64,000 nt of DNA from Bilamarchaeum sp040758595 (GTDB lineage: Archaea; Micrarchaeota; Micrarchaeia; Anstonellales; Bilamarchaeaceae), in contig JBFLVJ010000007.1 in the NCBI GenBank assembly GCA_040758595.1, positions 13,422-77,421 of the forward strand, read 5' to 3'. How positions within the stretch are numbered: position 1 is the stretch's first letter; each line of letters starts with the position of its first letter. This document shows, in pieces, positions 34,600-42,904 of the stretch. The position numbers were made by a program, and so were the translations under genes. The notes beneath the pieces are model-generated. The model ran no database searches. It worked only from the letters and a program-made list of their open reading frames with translations, and was not told the origin of the DNA.

Positions 34600-35031
34600 A
34601 TGGGATCAGACTTGAGAGTGGGAGACATCATGACGAAGAACGTCATTGTCGTACCATTCGGCAAAACCATCCTTGACGTGGCCAAGCTGATGAAGAAGAA
34701 TGAGATCGGCTCGGTGATCGTCGTCGAAGACAAGGCAGGCAAACATGCCAAAGGCATAATCACAGAGCGTGACATAGTATACAAGATACTAGCCAAAGGA
34801 GAGGACCCTTACAAAGCCGAGGTGAAGGACATCATGTCTCAGCCTCTGAGGGTGGTCAAGCCGGATACCACGATCGAAGATGCAGCAAAAGCGATGCGGG
34901 AGAACAAAGTGAAAAGGCTCCCGGTCGTTAATGACGATAACGAGCTCATAGGTCTGCTGAGTGAAGGGGATATCATGAAGATATTCCCGGTCGTAGTGGA
35001 CCTGATAGAGGAACGCGCGTCGATGTCATAA
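34600..35031 (+). CDS. CBS-domain pair protein
   Basis: The 143-residue protein is made only of two CBS domains (GDIMTKNVIVVPFGKTILDVAK and VKDIMSQPLRVVKPDTTIEDAA), each with the usual MT/MS and a VV-D-D-G-L turn. CBS pairs bind AMP, ATP or SAM and regulate partners. The partner is unknown here. Start ATG 34600 lies about 24 nt after a TATA box, suggesting a leaderless message; a GTG at 34591 is also in frame. Confidence 0.92.
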   Translation: MGSDLRVGDIMTKNVIVVPFGKTILDVAKLMKKNEIGSVIVVEDKAGKHAKGIITERDIVYKILAKGEDPYKAEVKDIMSQPLRVVKPDTTIEDAAKAMRENKVKRLPVVNDDNELIGLLSEGDIMKIFPVVVDLIEERASMS

Positions 35032-35233
35032 CGCTGACGCTGTGCATGGATGGCCACCTGAGCCACCGAGCCATGATGGAACGACGTCCCCGAAAGGGGG
35101 CGGCGGCCAGAAGCGTGTTGGGTTTCCGGTTCCGGGTTTCCCGTTTCGGCGGGATGCTGGATGCCGTAGACCGAGGACGCTCCTGGCGGTCAACAGTGCA
35201 CAGCCTCTCTCTTTCTGATCCTGGAGGAAAAAA
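35032..35233. other. intergenic region with repeat and hairpin
   Basis: No gene is supported. It contains CCCCGAAAGGGGG (about 35088-35100), a dispersed repeat copy (35119-35150), and a good GGAGG site at the right end that serves the TOPRIM gene. Confidence 0.4.
35119..35150. repeat. dispersed repeat copy, inverted
   Basis: GGGTTTCCGGTTCCGGGTTT followed by CCCGTTTC is the reverse complement of the purine-rich family found at 441-470. Confidence 0.55.
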
Positions 35234-35614
35234 GTGGAAATCGGCGAACGGCTGAAGAAGCTCGACAAGCTTTTGGGAAGGCTCCGCGGGAGATGGATAC
35301 TCGTCGAAGGCGTGAGGGACAAAAGAGCCCTCTCTCGCCTCGGTATGACGGATATCCTGACCATATCAGGGAACCTCATCCAAAGCTGCGACATCCTCTC
35401 AGCGCGTGAAGCGGATAAAGCGTTTGTGCTGACGGATCTCGACCGCAGAGGCGATGAACTGGCCAAGAAGGCCAGGGATGAATTGGAAGGGCGCTCGATA
35501 AGGGCGGACATCCATACGCGGGTGGATCTTGCGCATCTGCTTAAGATAAGGTGCTTCGAGGATGCCTCGAGAGCCTACGAGAAACTGAAACAGGAAGGTG
35601 AACAAAATGGCTAA
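35234..35614 (+). CDS. small TOPRIM-domain protein
   Basis: The 126-residue protein has a single TOPRIM fold: the conserved Glu in WILVEGVRDKRAL (about residue 24) and the acidic motif LTDLDRRGDEL (about 67). It resembles archaeal UPF0292-type stand-alone TOPRIM proteins related to primase and RNase M5 domains. The start is GTG 35234, chosen because GGAGG lies eight bases upstream. It overlaps dnaG by eight bases, so the two are coupled. Its activity is not established. Confidence 0.82.
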   Translation: MEIGERLKKLDKLLGRLRGRWILVEGVRDKRALSRLGMTDILTISGNLIQSCDILSAREADKAFVLTDLDRRGDELAKKARDELEGRSIRADIHTRVDLAHLLKIRCFEDASRAYEKLKQEGEQNG

Positions 35615-36989
35615 AACATACATAGATACCGTGAAATATCTGATTTACACCAACGTAGATATCGGTGGCCTTGTGGAGAAGCCCGACGTGGTCGGCGCCA
35701 TCTTCGGTCAGACCGAGGGTCTCTTGGGCGACGAACTGGACCTGCGGGACCTGCAGAAGAACGGCAGGATCGGCAGGATAGAGGTGGATCTCCAGAGCAG
35801 GGGCGGAAGGACCGTCGGGGTCATAAAGATACCAAGCTCGCTTGATATGGTCGAGACCTGCATTATCGCAGCCGCTCTCGAGACCGTGGATCGGGTAGGT
35901 CCCTGCGAGGCCAGGCTCAGGATAACAAAAGTCGAGGACACCAGGAACATGAAGAGGAAGGACCTGGTGGATCGCGCCAAGACGCTATTGAAGACGCTCC
36001 TGGTAACCGAGATCCCTGAGAGCAAGGAGATATCCCAGCTAGTGCGTGACGAAGTCAAGACAGCCGAGATAGTCGATTATGGAGCGGACAAGCACGCGGC
36101 AGGGCCGGCGATAGACCGCAGCAATGAGGTCATCTTCGTCGAAGGCAGGGCGGATGTCGTAAACATGCTCAAGAACGATTTGACCAACGTCATCGCCATC
36201 GGCGGTGCCAAGGTCACGAGGACCATCGTGGCGCTCTCGAAGAGGAAGGAGGTCACCCTGTTCCTTGACGGAGACAGGGGAGGGGACATCATCCTCAACG
36301 AGCTGGCCCAGGGCGGGGTCGACATAGACTTCGTCGCAAGGGCGCCGGCAGGCCTCGAGGTGGAGGAGCTGACCAGGAAAGAGCTCATCAAATGCCTGAG
36401 GGGCAGAACGCCCTTCGAGCAGAACGTGAAGGGCAAAGCGCCCGAGAGAAGGGTGATAGAAACCCCGAAGTTCAGGCAGGAGCCCGAGCCGGAGCCTTCC
36501 AGGAGGATGGAGCCGGAGCCCGAACCTGAGGCCGAGCCCTTCCCGAGAAGGCAGGAGCCCGAAGTGGCGCCGAGAAGGAATGATGAGTTCCAGGCGAGGA
36601 GGCAGGAGGACGACAGGTCGAATCGGAGGCAGCCCCGCTCCAAGAGGACTGTGCCGGACGATGTGCCGAGGCTCGACGAGCCCGATGAGGGATCGGCTTC
36701 AGGGCCCCTCAGCAGGGACGACCTGATGAAAGAATTGGAGTCGCTGGCCAACACCCTCAAGGCGAGGTTCTACAACGAGAAACTGGAGAGGATGTCCGAG
36801 GTCCCGGTGCGCGACGTCATCAAGTCGCTCGGGGAGGCCAACGGGGTGCACGCTATCGTGTTCGACGGCATAATCACCCAGAGGCTCGCGGACCTGGCTT
36901 CCAAGCAGGGCGTCAAGCTGCTGATCGGTCTCAAGACCGGCAACGTCAACAAGGTGCCGGACAACATCGAGATCGTGACCAAGAAGTAG
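35607..36989 (+). CDS. dnaG: archaeal DnaG-like protein
   Basis: The 460-residue archaeal DnaG has a TOPRIM centre (FVEGRADVVNML at about residue 176, LFLDGDRGGD at about 219) within conserved flanking domains, and a C-terminal region (about 375-460). Between them is a disordered linker of about 70 residues rich in Glu, Pro and Arg. In archaea this protein associates with the RNA exosome as well as showing primase-like activity in vitro. Start ATG 35607 has an AGGTGA site; the GTG at 35598 is less likely. Confidence 0.95.
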   Translation: MAKTYIDTVKYLIYTNVDIGGLVEKPDVVGAIFGQTEGLLGDELDLRDLQKNGRIGRIEVDLQSRGGRTVGVIKIPSSLDMVETCIIAAALETVDRVGPCEARLRITKVEDTRNMKRKDLVDRAKTLLKTLLVTEIPESKEISQLVRDEVKTAEIVDYGADKHAAGPAIDRSNEVIFVEGRADVVNMLKNDLTNVIAIGGAKVTRTIVALSKRKEVTLFLDGDRGGDIILNELAQGGVDIDFVARAPAGLEVEELTRKELIKCLRGRTPFEQNVKGKAPERRVIETPKFRQEPEPEPSRRMEPEPEPEAEPFPRRQEPEVAPRRNDEFQARRQEDDRSNRRQPRSKRTVPDDVPRLDEPDEGSASGPLSRDDLMKELESLANTLKARFYNEKLERMSEVPVRDVIKSLGEANGVHAIVFDGIITQRLADLASKQGVKLLIGLKTGNVNKVPDNIEIVTKK

Positions 36990-37012
36990 ATTTTTTTCTT
37001 TAATCTCTTTTT
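36990..37012 (+). terminator. T-rich terminator after dnaG
   Basis: ATTTTTTTCTTTAATCTC followed by TTTTT directly after the dnaG stop. Confidence 0.55.
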
Positions 37013-37085
37013 ATCATGAGAAAAAGCGAATGACCGTACCGGGTGGTGCGGGCTTTCCCTCTATGAAAAGAAAGAATGCCTGGGT

Positions 37086-37568
37086 TTACCGGTACATCGT
37101 CAGGTCCACGGTCGCCAGGTAGGTCGCGCCGGTGCTGTTCACGACTGTCGCCAGCCTCCTTATCTTCACCACGTTTATGCTGTCCGAGGGCACCGTGCCG
37201 CCTATGTTTATGTCAGGGTGGCCCGTCGCCAGGGAGCTGACATCTATCACGACGCCATAGGGAGTGTCGAGCTTGTCTTTGAGCCAATCCTGGCCCTGGA
37301 GCCTCGCGCAGTCGAGGACCTCCTTGTCCACGCGCCGATCGTTCCAGTCTAAGACGATGCCCAGGGACTGCATGGAGCCGCAAGCAGAAGACGGCGCGGG
37401 CGGCATGAACAGCAGGTTCGATACCCTGATGGATTCCTTGGAGAGCGGGTCGTTCTGGTAGTCCAGGAACGAGCGCACGCTGTGCCAGTACGATAGCAGC
37501 GCCACGAGGGCCAGCACGAAGATGACCGCAGCGACGATCGCGTCAAAGCTGAAATATTGACCTTTCAT
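37086..37568 (-). CDS. pilin-like membrane-anchored protein A
   Basis: The 160-residue protein begins MKGQYFSFDAIVAAVIFVLA, a class III-like leader (KGQ) merging into one transmembrane helix. A head domain of about 130 residues with two cysteines follows. No family name is recognised. The same N-terminal plan recurs in the four genes upstream, so these are probably minor subunits of a filament or a surface complex. It is last in the operon and is separated from the next gene by about nine bases. Confidence 0.72.
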   Translation of the reverse strand: MKGQYFSFDAIVAAVIFVLALVALLSYWHSVRSFLDYQNDPLSKESIRVSNLLFMPPAPSSACGSMQSLGIVLDWNDRRVDKEVLDCARLQGQDWLKDKLDTPYGVVIDVSSLATGHPDINIGGTVPSDSINVVKIRRLATVVNSTGATYLATVDLTMYR

Positions 37569-37577
37569 AATTTCACC

Positions 37578-38129
37578 CTATGGCAGTTGAGTTATCGTGA
37601 GATTCTCGCCGTCATTGACGAGCATGATGGTGTTGGAGCAGTACGAGCTGTCCAGGACATCGGCCGGCTTCTCCAGAGAGGGAGCCGCCAGGCAGCTGCC
37701 CTCTATCTTGTATTCGTAGTCAGGCATGCCGTACTGGTAGCTGAAGTTCCCGTAATCCCCGGCCCAGTCCATCATGATGGAAGGCTCGGGCGCATCAAGC
37801 AGCCGCATGTCCATCCTATAAGTCCTCCCGAAGACGGTCCTCGGGAACGTATAGTTGTAGGAGAAGCCTTCTCCGCCTTTGACCGCGAGCGTGATGACCG
37901 AGACGAAGCTCTCTCCGGTCTCCTTGGCGACCGTGTTCTGGCTCAGAGGTATCTCAGAGCGTTGGAGGTCTCCTACCACCACGAAGGCGGCGATCGCCAT
38001 GAACATGAACACTGCCGTGTAAAGCATGAATTCGGTGGCAACTTGCCCACGCAGGTTGCCTGCAGCGGCCGAAGGCCGCTCAATCGCCACTTGGCCCTTG
38101 AAATCGCGGGCAGCGGGCTCACGGGGCAT
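37578..38129 (-). CDS. pilin-like protein B with doubled signal motif
   Basis: The 183-residue protein contains a class III motif LRGQVATEFMLYTAVFMFMA at about residues 26-45. A second similar motif, FKGQVAIE, lies near residue 10, and the two are separated by a hairpin-encoded RPSAAAGN. The head domain has two or more cysteines. The start is taken at ATG 38129, which overlaps the previous gene's stop by 11 bases. The long pre-sequence is unusual, since archaeal leaders are usually short. Confidence 0.7.
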   Translation of the reverse strand: MPREPAARDFKGQVAIERPSAAAGNLRGQVATEFMLYTAVFMFMAIAAFVVVGDLQRSEIPLSQNTVAKETGESFVSVITLAVKGGEGFSYNYTFPRTVFGRTYRMDMRLLDAPEPSIMMDWAGDYGNFSYQYGMPDYEYKIEGSCLAAPSLEKPADVLDSSYCSNTIMLVNDGENLTITQLP

Positions 38130-38544
38130 ATGGATCAACCAGCTCTACCTCCCCGTTGGGATCCGTCCTGACTATTACCTTGAACAGGCCGCCCCGGTTC
38201 TCGATGACCGAGCTTCCCGGGCTTATGCGGGCTATCGTAGGCGAGACCGCCTCGAATGGCCCTCCGGAAGCGCCCATACGCACCACCACCTCCCCGGCCT
38301 CGGCATAGACCGCCTGGGTTGATGGAGGGGCGTTCAGGAGCACCTCGCGCTCGGCGCCGACACCCTGCGCATATACGCTGTTCATGGAATCCGCCAATGT
38401 CCTGGCGGTCGCGTCGGCCTGCGCCTTCGCGGTGTCCTCATAGCCCACCGAACTGATGGACAGTATGAGGAAAAGCACCGGTATCGTGAATGCGAGCACC
38501 ACGCCGACCGTTACCAGAAGCTCGAGTGAAGATTGCCCTTTCAT
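38119..38544 (-). CDS. pilin-like protein C, class III signal
   Basis: The 141-residue protein has a textbook leader, MKGQSSLELLVTVGVVLAF, cut after Gly, then a helix and a small beta-rich head. The start ATG 38544 overlaps the preceding stop as TGATG, showing tight coupling with gene D. It is the most pilin-like of the cluster. Confidence 0.78.
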   Translation of the reverse strand: MKGQSSLELLVTVGVVLAFTIPVLFLILSISSVGYEDTAKAQADATARTLADSMNSVYAQGVGAEREVLLNAPPSTQAVYAEAGEVVVRMGASGGPFEAVSPTIARISPGSSVIENRGGLFKVIVRTDPNGEVELVDPYAP

Positions 38545-40124
38545 CAGTCGCACCCCGCTGCGCCATTATCGCAAGCTATCTGCCCGAGCCCGTATGCGTT
38601 CTTGGTATCCTCGCTCACAGCGAAGATGCCGCTTATCGGGCTGTCAGAGCACATGGCATAGTTCTTGCACCCGGGGAATCCCCGGATCTTTATGCCGTCT
38701 ATCGCGCTATTGAAGAATTCCCGGTCCAGCCTGCCGTTCATGTCGTAGGCCGTGTCGTTGGCATAGACCCCGATTACGAATGTCTCGATGCCGTAGTCCG
38801 GGCTGCTCCTTGAATAGGAATCGTTCAGCAGCCTCTGCATATATGACGGCGCTGCCGGGTTGTGGGTGTAGTATCCGCACATGATGTAGTCCCTAAAGCC
38901 TTCCAGATTGTATATGCCCCCGTCAGGGTGGGATGAAAGCTTCCTGGTCTTGACCGCCGCCACCTCGTTCTCTAGATAGCGGTTCAGGAACAGGACGCAC
39001 CTCCTGGTGACGCCGGTCTCGTTGAGCACCGGGCACTCGGCCGCGTCAGCGACATCGAAGCCCGGCGAGACGATGAAAGGTTTGGATGTGGTCGGAGAGG
39101 CGAAAGAGGCGTCGCAGCTCGAGCCGGAATGCACGAGCGGGTTGAATGTCGCCCCTTCGTTGAGCTTGAGCGGCTCCAACGGATTCGCCGGCGTGCAGCT
39201 GCTCGGATTGGACGCCGGACTCGTGATTATGTATCCTGCGAACTGGTCATAGACCGTCGCGGTCAGGTCTGTTATCTCATCGTAGGTGCCGACCAGGGTG
39301 TAAAGCCTCCTCTGGCCCGGATCCACCGTGAGCGCGTTCGGGACCAGGTCGTAGGAGCCGTTGGCCAGCGCCAGGGGCCCGTATAGCCAGCCCTGCCCGC
39401 TCTCTGCGGATTCGAGCTTCTGCACCGAGATGTCGCTCACCCCTGGATAAATATCCTTCTTGAAGAAGAACTGCCTATATATCGTTTTGTCGTCTCCGGC
39501 GAGGTCGCGGCTCTCCCTTGCGAGGGCCGGATCCACCAGGCCGGAGATGCCGACGCTGTTGGAAAGATGATAGTTCCTCGATACCGAAGATGTGTTAGCG
39601 TAGTCCCGCAGGCCGAGCTTTATGTCGACCGAGTAGTTCACGCGATCGATGTCGCTCTGGCCCATCTGGAAATTCGTCACCTCGAAATCAGAGACATAGA
39701 CGCCGATGGACTGGAGGGAGGCGTTCAGGCTGGAGGCCCACCCTGCCAGCGAAGAATTGGCTTCAGGCTGGAGGCCCACCCCGCCGCGGAAGTGGCTGCC
39801 GTCGGCGGCGCCGGTCTGTAGCAGCTCTGACATGGCCGCCCGGATATTGGCGTTCTCGTCGCCAGCCGGACCCTGCTCCACGGCATATTCCAGCGCGTGG
39901 TCGTCGAGCCTCATGAGATTGCGCAGCATTATGGTGCGCACCACGTTGTCCATCTTCAATGGGGTGATCTGTTCTATGGTCAGCTCCACCGTCGACTCTT
40001 TGTAGAACTCGGAGAAGGACCTCTCGGAAGCCTCGATGGACTTCACCCACACCGATATGGAGAGCAGGATGTAGACCAGCACCAGGAAAATCGTCACCGT
40101 GAAAAGGAATCCTTTCTTGTCCAT
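38544..40124 (-). CDS. large pilin-like membrane-anchored surface protein D
   Basis: The 526-residue protein has N-terminal DKKGFLFTVTIFLVLVYILL (basic, Gly, then a transmembrane helix) and a long ectodomain with many Asn/Ser and at least eight cysteines. No known domain is recognised. As the largest of the group it may be a tip or adhesin-like subunit. ATG 40124 follows GAGGTGA; a GTG nine bases upstream is in frame. A 20-bp direct repeat is present (39724-39743 and 39762-39781), 38 bp apart and so read in different frames. Confidence 0.72.
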   Translation of the reverse strand: MDKKGFLFTVTIFLVLVYILLSISVWVKSIEASERSFSEFYKESTVELTIEQITPLKMDNVVRTIMLRNLMRLDDHALEYAVEQGPAGDENANIRAAMSELLQTGAADGSHFRGGVGLQPEANSSLAGWASSLNASLQSIGVYVSDFEVTNFQMGQSDIDRVNYSVDIKLGLRDYANTSSVSRNYHLSNSVGISGLVDPALARESRDLAGDDKTIYRQFFFKKDIYPGVSDISVQKLESAESGQGWLYGPLALANGSYDLVPNALTVDPGQRRLYTLVGTYDEITDLTATVYDQFAGYIITSPASNPSSCTPANPLEPLKLNEGATFNPLVHSGSSCDASFASPTTSKPFIVSPGFDVADAAECPVLNETGVTRRCVLFLNRYLENEVAAVKTRKLSSHPDGGIYNLEGFRDYIMCGYYTHNPAAPSYMQRLLNDSYSRSSPDYGIETFVIGVYANDTAYDMNGRLDREFFNSAIDGIKIRGFPGCKNYAMCSDSPISGIFAVSEDTKNAYGLGQIACDNGAAGCD

Positions 40125-40134
40125 TGCATTCACC

Positions 40135-40854
40135 TCAGATGAACACCGTCAGCCTGACGATGCTGGCGTCAGATGCAGGTACCAGGTCCGCGCCGTCGGT
40201 GTCGATGACGTCGCGGGGGTGCGTGTTCCCGATTATCAATTGTTCTGTCTGTCCCCCTCCGCCGGTTGTGGTGAGGACTCCGCACACTATTATCCCGAAG
40301 TCGGTGGTGTCCCAGCCGCCCCCTCCGGGGAAGATGTCCTCGCCGCCAAGTATGCCGTCCCCGTTGCAGGAGAGGTACCTGTAGGGCGAGGTCTCCAGCT
40401 TGTAGACCCTGTCGTTGAAACCGAACGAGATGACCTGCGATGAGACCGTGAGCTTCTTCGCGCTCCTGGCGTGGTTGTCGCCCTGATGCGCATCTGCGGT
40501 ATCGTAGAGGAGCTCCCAGGTGTCTCCCTGGTCGCGGCTCACCTCGAGGGCATAGCCGAACTGCGGAGGCACCATCACTCCGACGGTGCTCTGTATCATG
40601 CTGTCTCGGTCCCCTACATTGTCCTCGGCCACGATGCTGTCGAGCACCGAGCCGAAGGCAGCGCAGGAGCCGTAATCAGGGCTGCATGCAGTCGTGGAAA
40701 GCGCCAGGAGGGTGTCCCTCGACAGATAATGCGCCTGCGTGAGAAGATAGTAATATGCCGACGGGACGCTCGAGAAGAATATCAGCGAATAAATCGCCAG
40801 GAGCGCCAGGGTGAACGCCACGAATGCGTCTAACGAGAATATGAATGCCCGCAT
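40135..40854 (-). CDS. pilin-like membrane-anchored protein E
   Basis: The 239-residue protein is anchored by MRAFIFSLDAFVAFTLALLA and has an ectodomain with several cysteines and a Gly-rich segment (GGGGWDTTDF, GVLTTTGGGG). The SFDAIVA and SLDAFVA starts in proteins A and E are alike, suggesting a shared origin. It heads the five-gene string. The GTG at 40863 is an alternative start. A TTTTTAAATGA box lies just upstream. Confidence 0.7.
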   Translation of the reverse strand: MRAFIFSLDAFVAFTLALLAIYSLIFFSSVPSAYYYLLTQAHYLSRDTLLALSTTACSPDYGSCAAFGSVLDSIVAEDNVGDRDSMIQSTVGVMVPPQFGYALEVSRDQGDTWELLYDTADAHQGDNHARSAKKLTVSSQVISFGFNDRVYKLETSPYRYLSCNGDGILGGEDIFPGGGGWDTTDFGIIVCGVLTTTGGGGQTEQLIIGNTHPRDVIDTDGADLVPASDASIVRLTVFI

Positions 40855-41058
40855 GTTAACCACTTTGACTAGCTATCATTTAAAAACCATAGGTTCGAAC
40901 TCATTTTTGTATGTTTATCCCCACTCTTAACCGGAGTGCATCCGGTCATGCCTGAGCAACCAGGTGGTTTCGGGCCGGGTGTCCTGTGTTTTGGATAGTG
41001 GGCGCGTTTCCATCAAGACCCGAGACGGGGAACCGGAAACCGCCCGGTCCATCCGGCA
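40855..41058. promoter_or_regulatory. promoter region of the pilin-like operon with repeat copy
   Basis: TTTAAA-type box near 40879-40886 for the minus strand; a dispersed repeat copy at 41014-41047. No gene is supported. Confidence 0.45.
41014..41047. repeat. dispersed purine-rich repeat copy
   Basis: CGAGACGGGGAACCGGAAAC is a close match to the copies at 1894 and 8912. Confidence 0.55.
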
Positions 41059-41394
41059 TCACTGGATGTCTAGCGGCAGGCATTCCCCCCAGCCGGTCCC
41101 GCATTCGTTGCACTCCCTGAGCGCGTAGGCGCAGCCCTGCTCTATGCAGGGCTCGTGGATGCCTGGAGTGCATATCCGTTCCCATCTGCACCCGCTCCAG
41201 ACCCCCTGGATGCACGTCGATGTGCCGGCGCAGGAGCCGGACTGGCAGCTCCGCGTCTCTCCAGATGCGCAAAGGAACTCGGCGGCCTCCTTCTGCTCTG
41301 TCCGCAGGTCCCTGGGAGCTGTAACGATCATGACGATAACCGCCAGGAAGATGAAGAAGATGAGGAGGACGATGAGCGGGAGCGCGCTTTTCAT
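41059..41394 (-). CDS. membrane-anchored Cys-rich protein
   Basis: The 111-residue protein has one N-terminal transmembrane helix (residues 5-26) and an ectodomain with eleven cysteines. They are arranged as repeated C-x-x-x-x-C units with Gly and Trp (CQSGSCAG, CIQGVWSGCRW, CIEQGC, CNECGTGWGEC). The C-x-G-x-W-x-x-C pattern resembles small disulfide-rich surface modules found in many DPANN and bacterial secreted proteins. It starts four bases after the sppA stop, so the two are likely cotranscribed. Confidence 0.65.
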   Translation of the reverse strand: MKSALPLIVLLIFFIFLAVIVMIVTAPRDLRTEQKEAAEFLCASGETRSCQSGSCAGTSTCIQGVWSGCRWERICTPGIHEPCIEQGCAYALRECNECGTGWGECLPLDIQ

Positions 41395-41398
41395 CCCA

Positions 41399-42337
41399 TC
41401 ACTTGAAGGCCAGGTATGGCGAGGAAGCGTACGCTTCCATCCTCCTGAAGATGCCGCTCACGTCGAACAGACCGCCATCGGACATGCCCGTTGTTATCGG
41501 ACACGTGCGGATGTCCTTGGGGTCCTCGTATTCGATTCCGGATAGGTCAGCGGCCTTCCGGATGGCGTCCCGCTTGTCGCCCAGCTGATCAACCAGGCCG
41601 GCCCGGTAGGCCTGCCTGCCGCTCATTATCCGGCCGTCGGTGATATTGTCGAAGAGAGCCATATCCAGCCGGTCGCCGCGGTTTTTCACCACGATGCCCT
41701 TGAACTCGGAATAGACCTCGTCGACAAGCTCCTGGAATATAGCCTGCTCCTCCGGAGTCATCTCGCGGTAGGATGAGCCGATGTCCTTGTGGGTGCCGGA
41801 CTGGATGGTCGTGACGTTCACGCCTATCTTCTCGAAGAGGCCCTGCATCTGGGTGAATGTCGTTATCACTCCGATGCTTCCTGTGATGGCGTCCGGATCG
41901 GACACTATATAGTCTGTGCCTGAGGCGACATAATATGCGCCCGAGGCCGCCACTTCCCTGAAATATGAGACGCTCGGCTTCTCCAGCTCATCCACAGCAG
42001 AATAGACCTCGCGGGTGGCCACGACCGAACCGCCTGGGGAATTGAATACGAATACAACAGCGCCTACATCATCCCGCTCGTTCAGGCCCTCGATCGTCAG
42101 CGCAAGCTCTTCAGAGCCCGGATAGCCCGCGTCGAATATGCTGGGCGGAGAACCCTCTACCGTGAGCGGCACATCCACGTCCACAACCGCCACGCACTGC
42201 CCGATCAGAGACGGCGTCAGGGCGGAGAGCACGAAGAAGAGTCCGATTATCACCATGAATATCAGCAGCAGGACCAGCGCGGTCCCGATTATGAGGCCGC
42301 TCGGCCTGCCAGGCTTCCTTCTGACTGATGGTTCCAT
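41399..42337 (-). CDS. sppA: signal peptide peptidase SppA (S49 family)
   Basis: The 312-residue membrane-bound serine protease has an N-terminal helix (about residues 15-40). The nucleophile Ser is in AASGAYYVAS (about 130) and the general-base Lys in GTHKDIGSSYR (about 182), with GSIGVITTF between. It degrades residual signal peptides or membrane proteins. The start at 42337 (MEPSVRRK) is preferred because the TATA box at about 42360-42367 is too close to the upstream ATG at 42352 for the latter to lie within the transcript. It is divergent from carS. Confidence 0.93.
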   Translation of the reverse strand: MEPSVRRKPGRPSGLIIGTALVLLLIFMVIIGLFFVLSALTPSLIGQCVAVVDVDVPLTVEGSPPSIFDAGYPGSEELALTIEGLNERDDVGAVVFVFNSPGGSVVATREVYSAVDELEKPSVSYFREVAASGAYYVASGTDYIVSDPDAITGSIGVITTFTQMQGLFEKIGVNVTTIQSGTHKDIGSSYREMTPEEQAIFQELVDEVYSEFKGIVVKNRGDRLDMALFDNITDGRIMSGRQAYRAGLVDQLGDKRDAIRKAADLSGIEYEDPKDIRTCPITTGMSDGGLFDVSGIFRRMEAYASSPYLAFK

Positions 42338-42359
42338 GTTTTTGAATCTCATGAAATGA

Positions 42360-42367
42360 ATATAAAT
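42360..42367. promoter_or_regulatory. shared bidirectional TATA element
   Basis: ATATAAAT lies 20-27 nt from both the carS start (42388, plus) and the chosen sppA start (42337, minus), so one AT-rich element may serve both directions. Confidence 0.4.
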
Positions 42368-42387
42368 GTTCCCGGGAGAAATGCTCC

Positions 42388-42903
42388 ATGGCGGAGCTTC
42401 TAGACCTCCTCGTGTTCCTAATCCCGATATATGTCGCCAACGCATCCCCCGTAGTGCTAGGAGGAGGAGCCCCGCTCGATTTCGGCTTCACGATGGCGGA
42501 CGGCGGAAGGCTGCTCGGGGACAGCAAGACCATCCGCGGATTCATCGGCGGGACGCTGGCCGGCACAGTGGCCGGAGGGATTGTAGCGATGGTATACCAC
42601 CTGCCCTTCTTCCAGGACCAGAATGTCCAGTTCATCGCTGCGTTCGTGCTCGCGTTCGGTACCCTCTCCGGGGACGCGCTCGGCAGCCTGATCAAGAGGA
42701 GATTCGGGGTCGGCTCGGGCAGGCCGTTCGTCCTGGACACGATAATGTTCCTGGTGGTCGCCATGGCGCTCATCTTCCCGCTGGCTGAACCAGGACTGTA
42801 TGAACCGATGGCCCTGATATTCTTCCTTGGATTGACCCTGATAATGCATCCATTCATGAACATGGTGGCCAACAAGGCCGGCCTGAAGAACGTGCCGTGG
42901 TGA
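42388..42903 (+). CDS. carS: CDP-archaeol synthase
   Basis: The 171-residue membrane enzyme activates unsaturated archaetidic acid with CTP in archaeal ether-lipid synthesis. The CarS signature ADGGRLLGDSKTIRGFIGG is near residue 35. About five transmembrane helices are seen, and GDALGSLIKRRFGVGSGRP near 95. The message is probably leaderless, from the TATA at 42360. The RNA ligase gene begins one base after its stop. Confidence 0.94.
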   Translation: MAELLDLLVFLIPIYVANASPVVLGGGAPLDFGFTMADGGRLLGDSKTIRGFIGGTLAGTVAGGIVAMVYHLPFFQDQNVQFIAAFVLAFGTLSGDALGSLIKRRFGVGSGRPFVLDTIMFLVVAMALIFPLAEPGLYEPMALIFFLGLTLIMHPFMNMVANKAGLKNVPW

Positions 42904-42904
42904 G

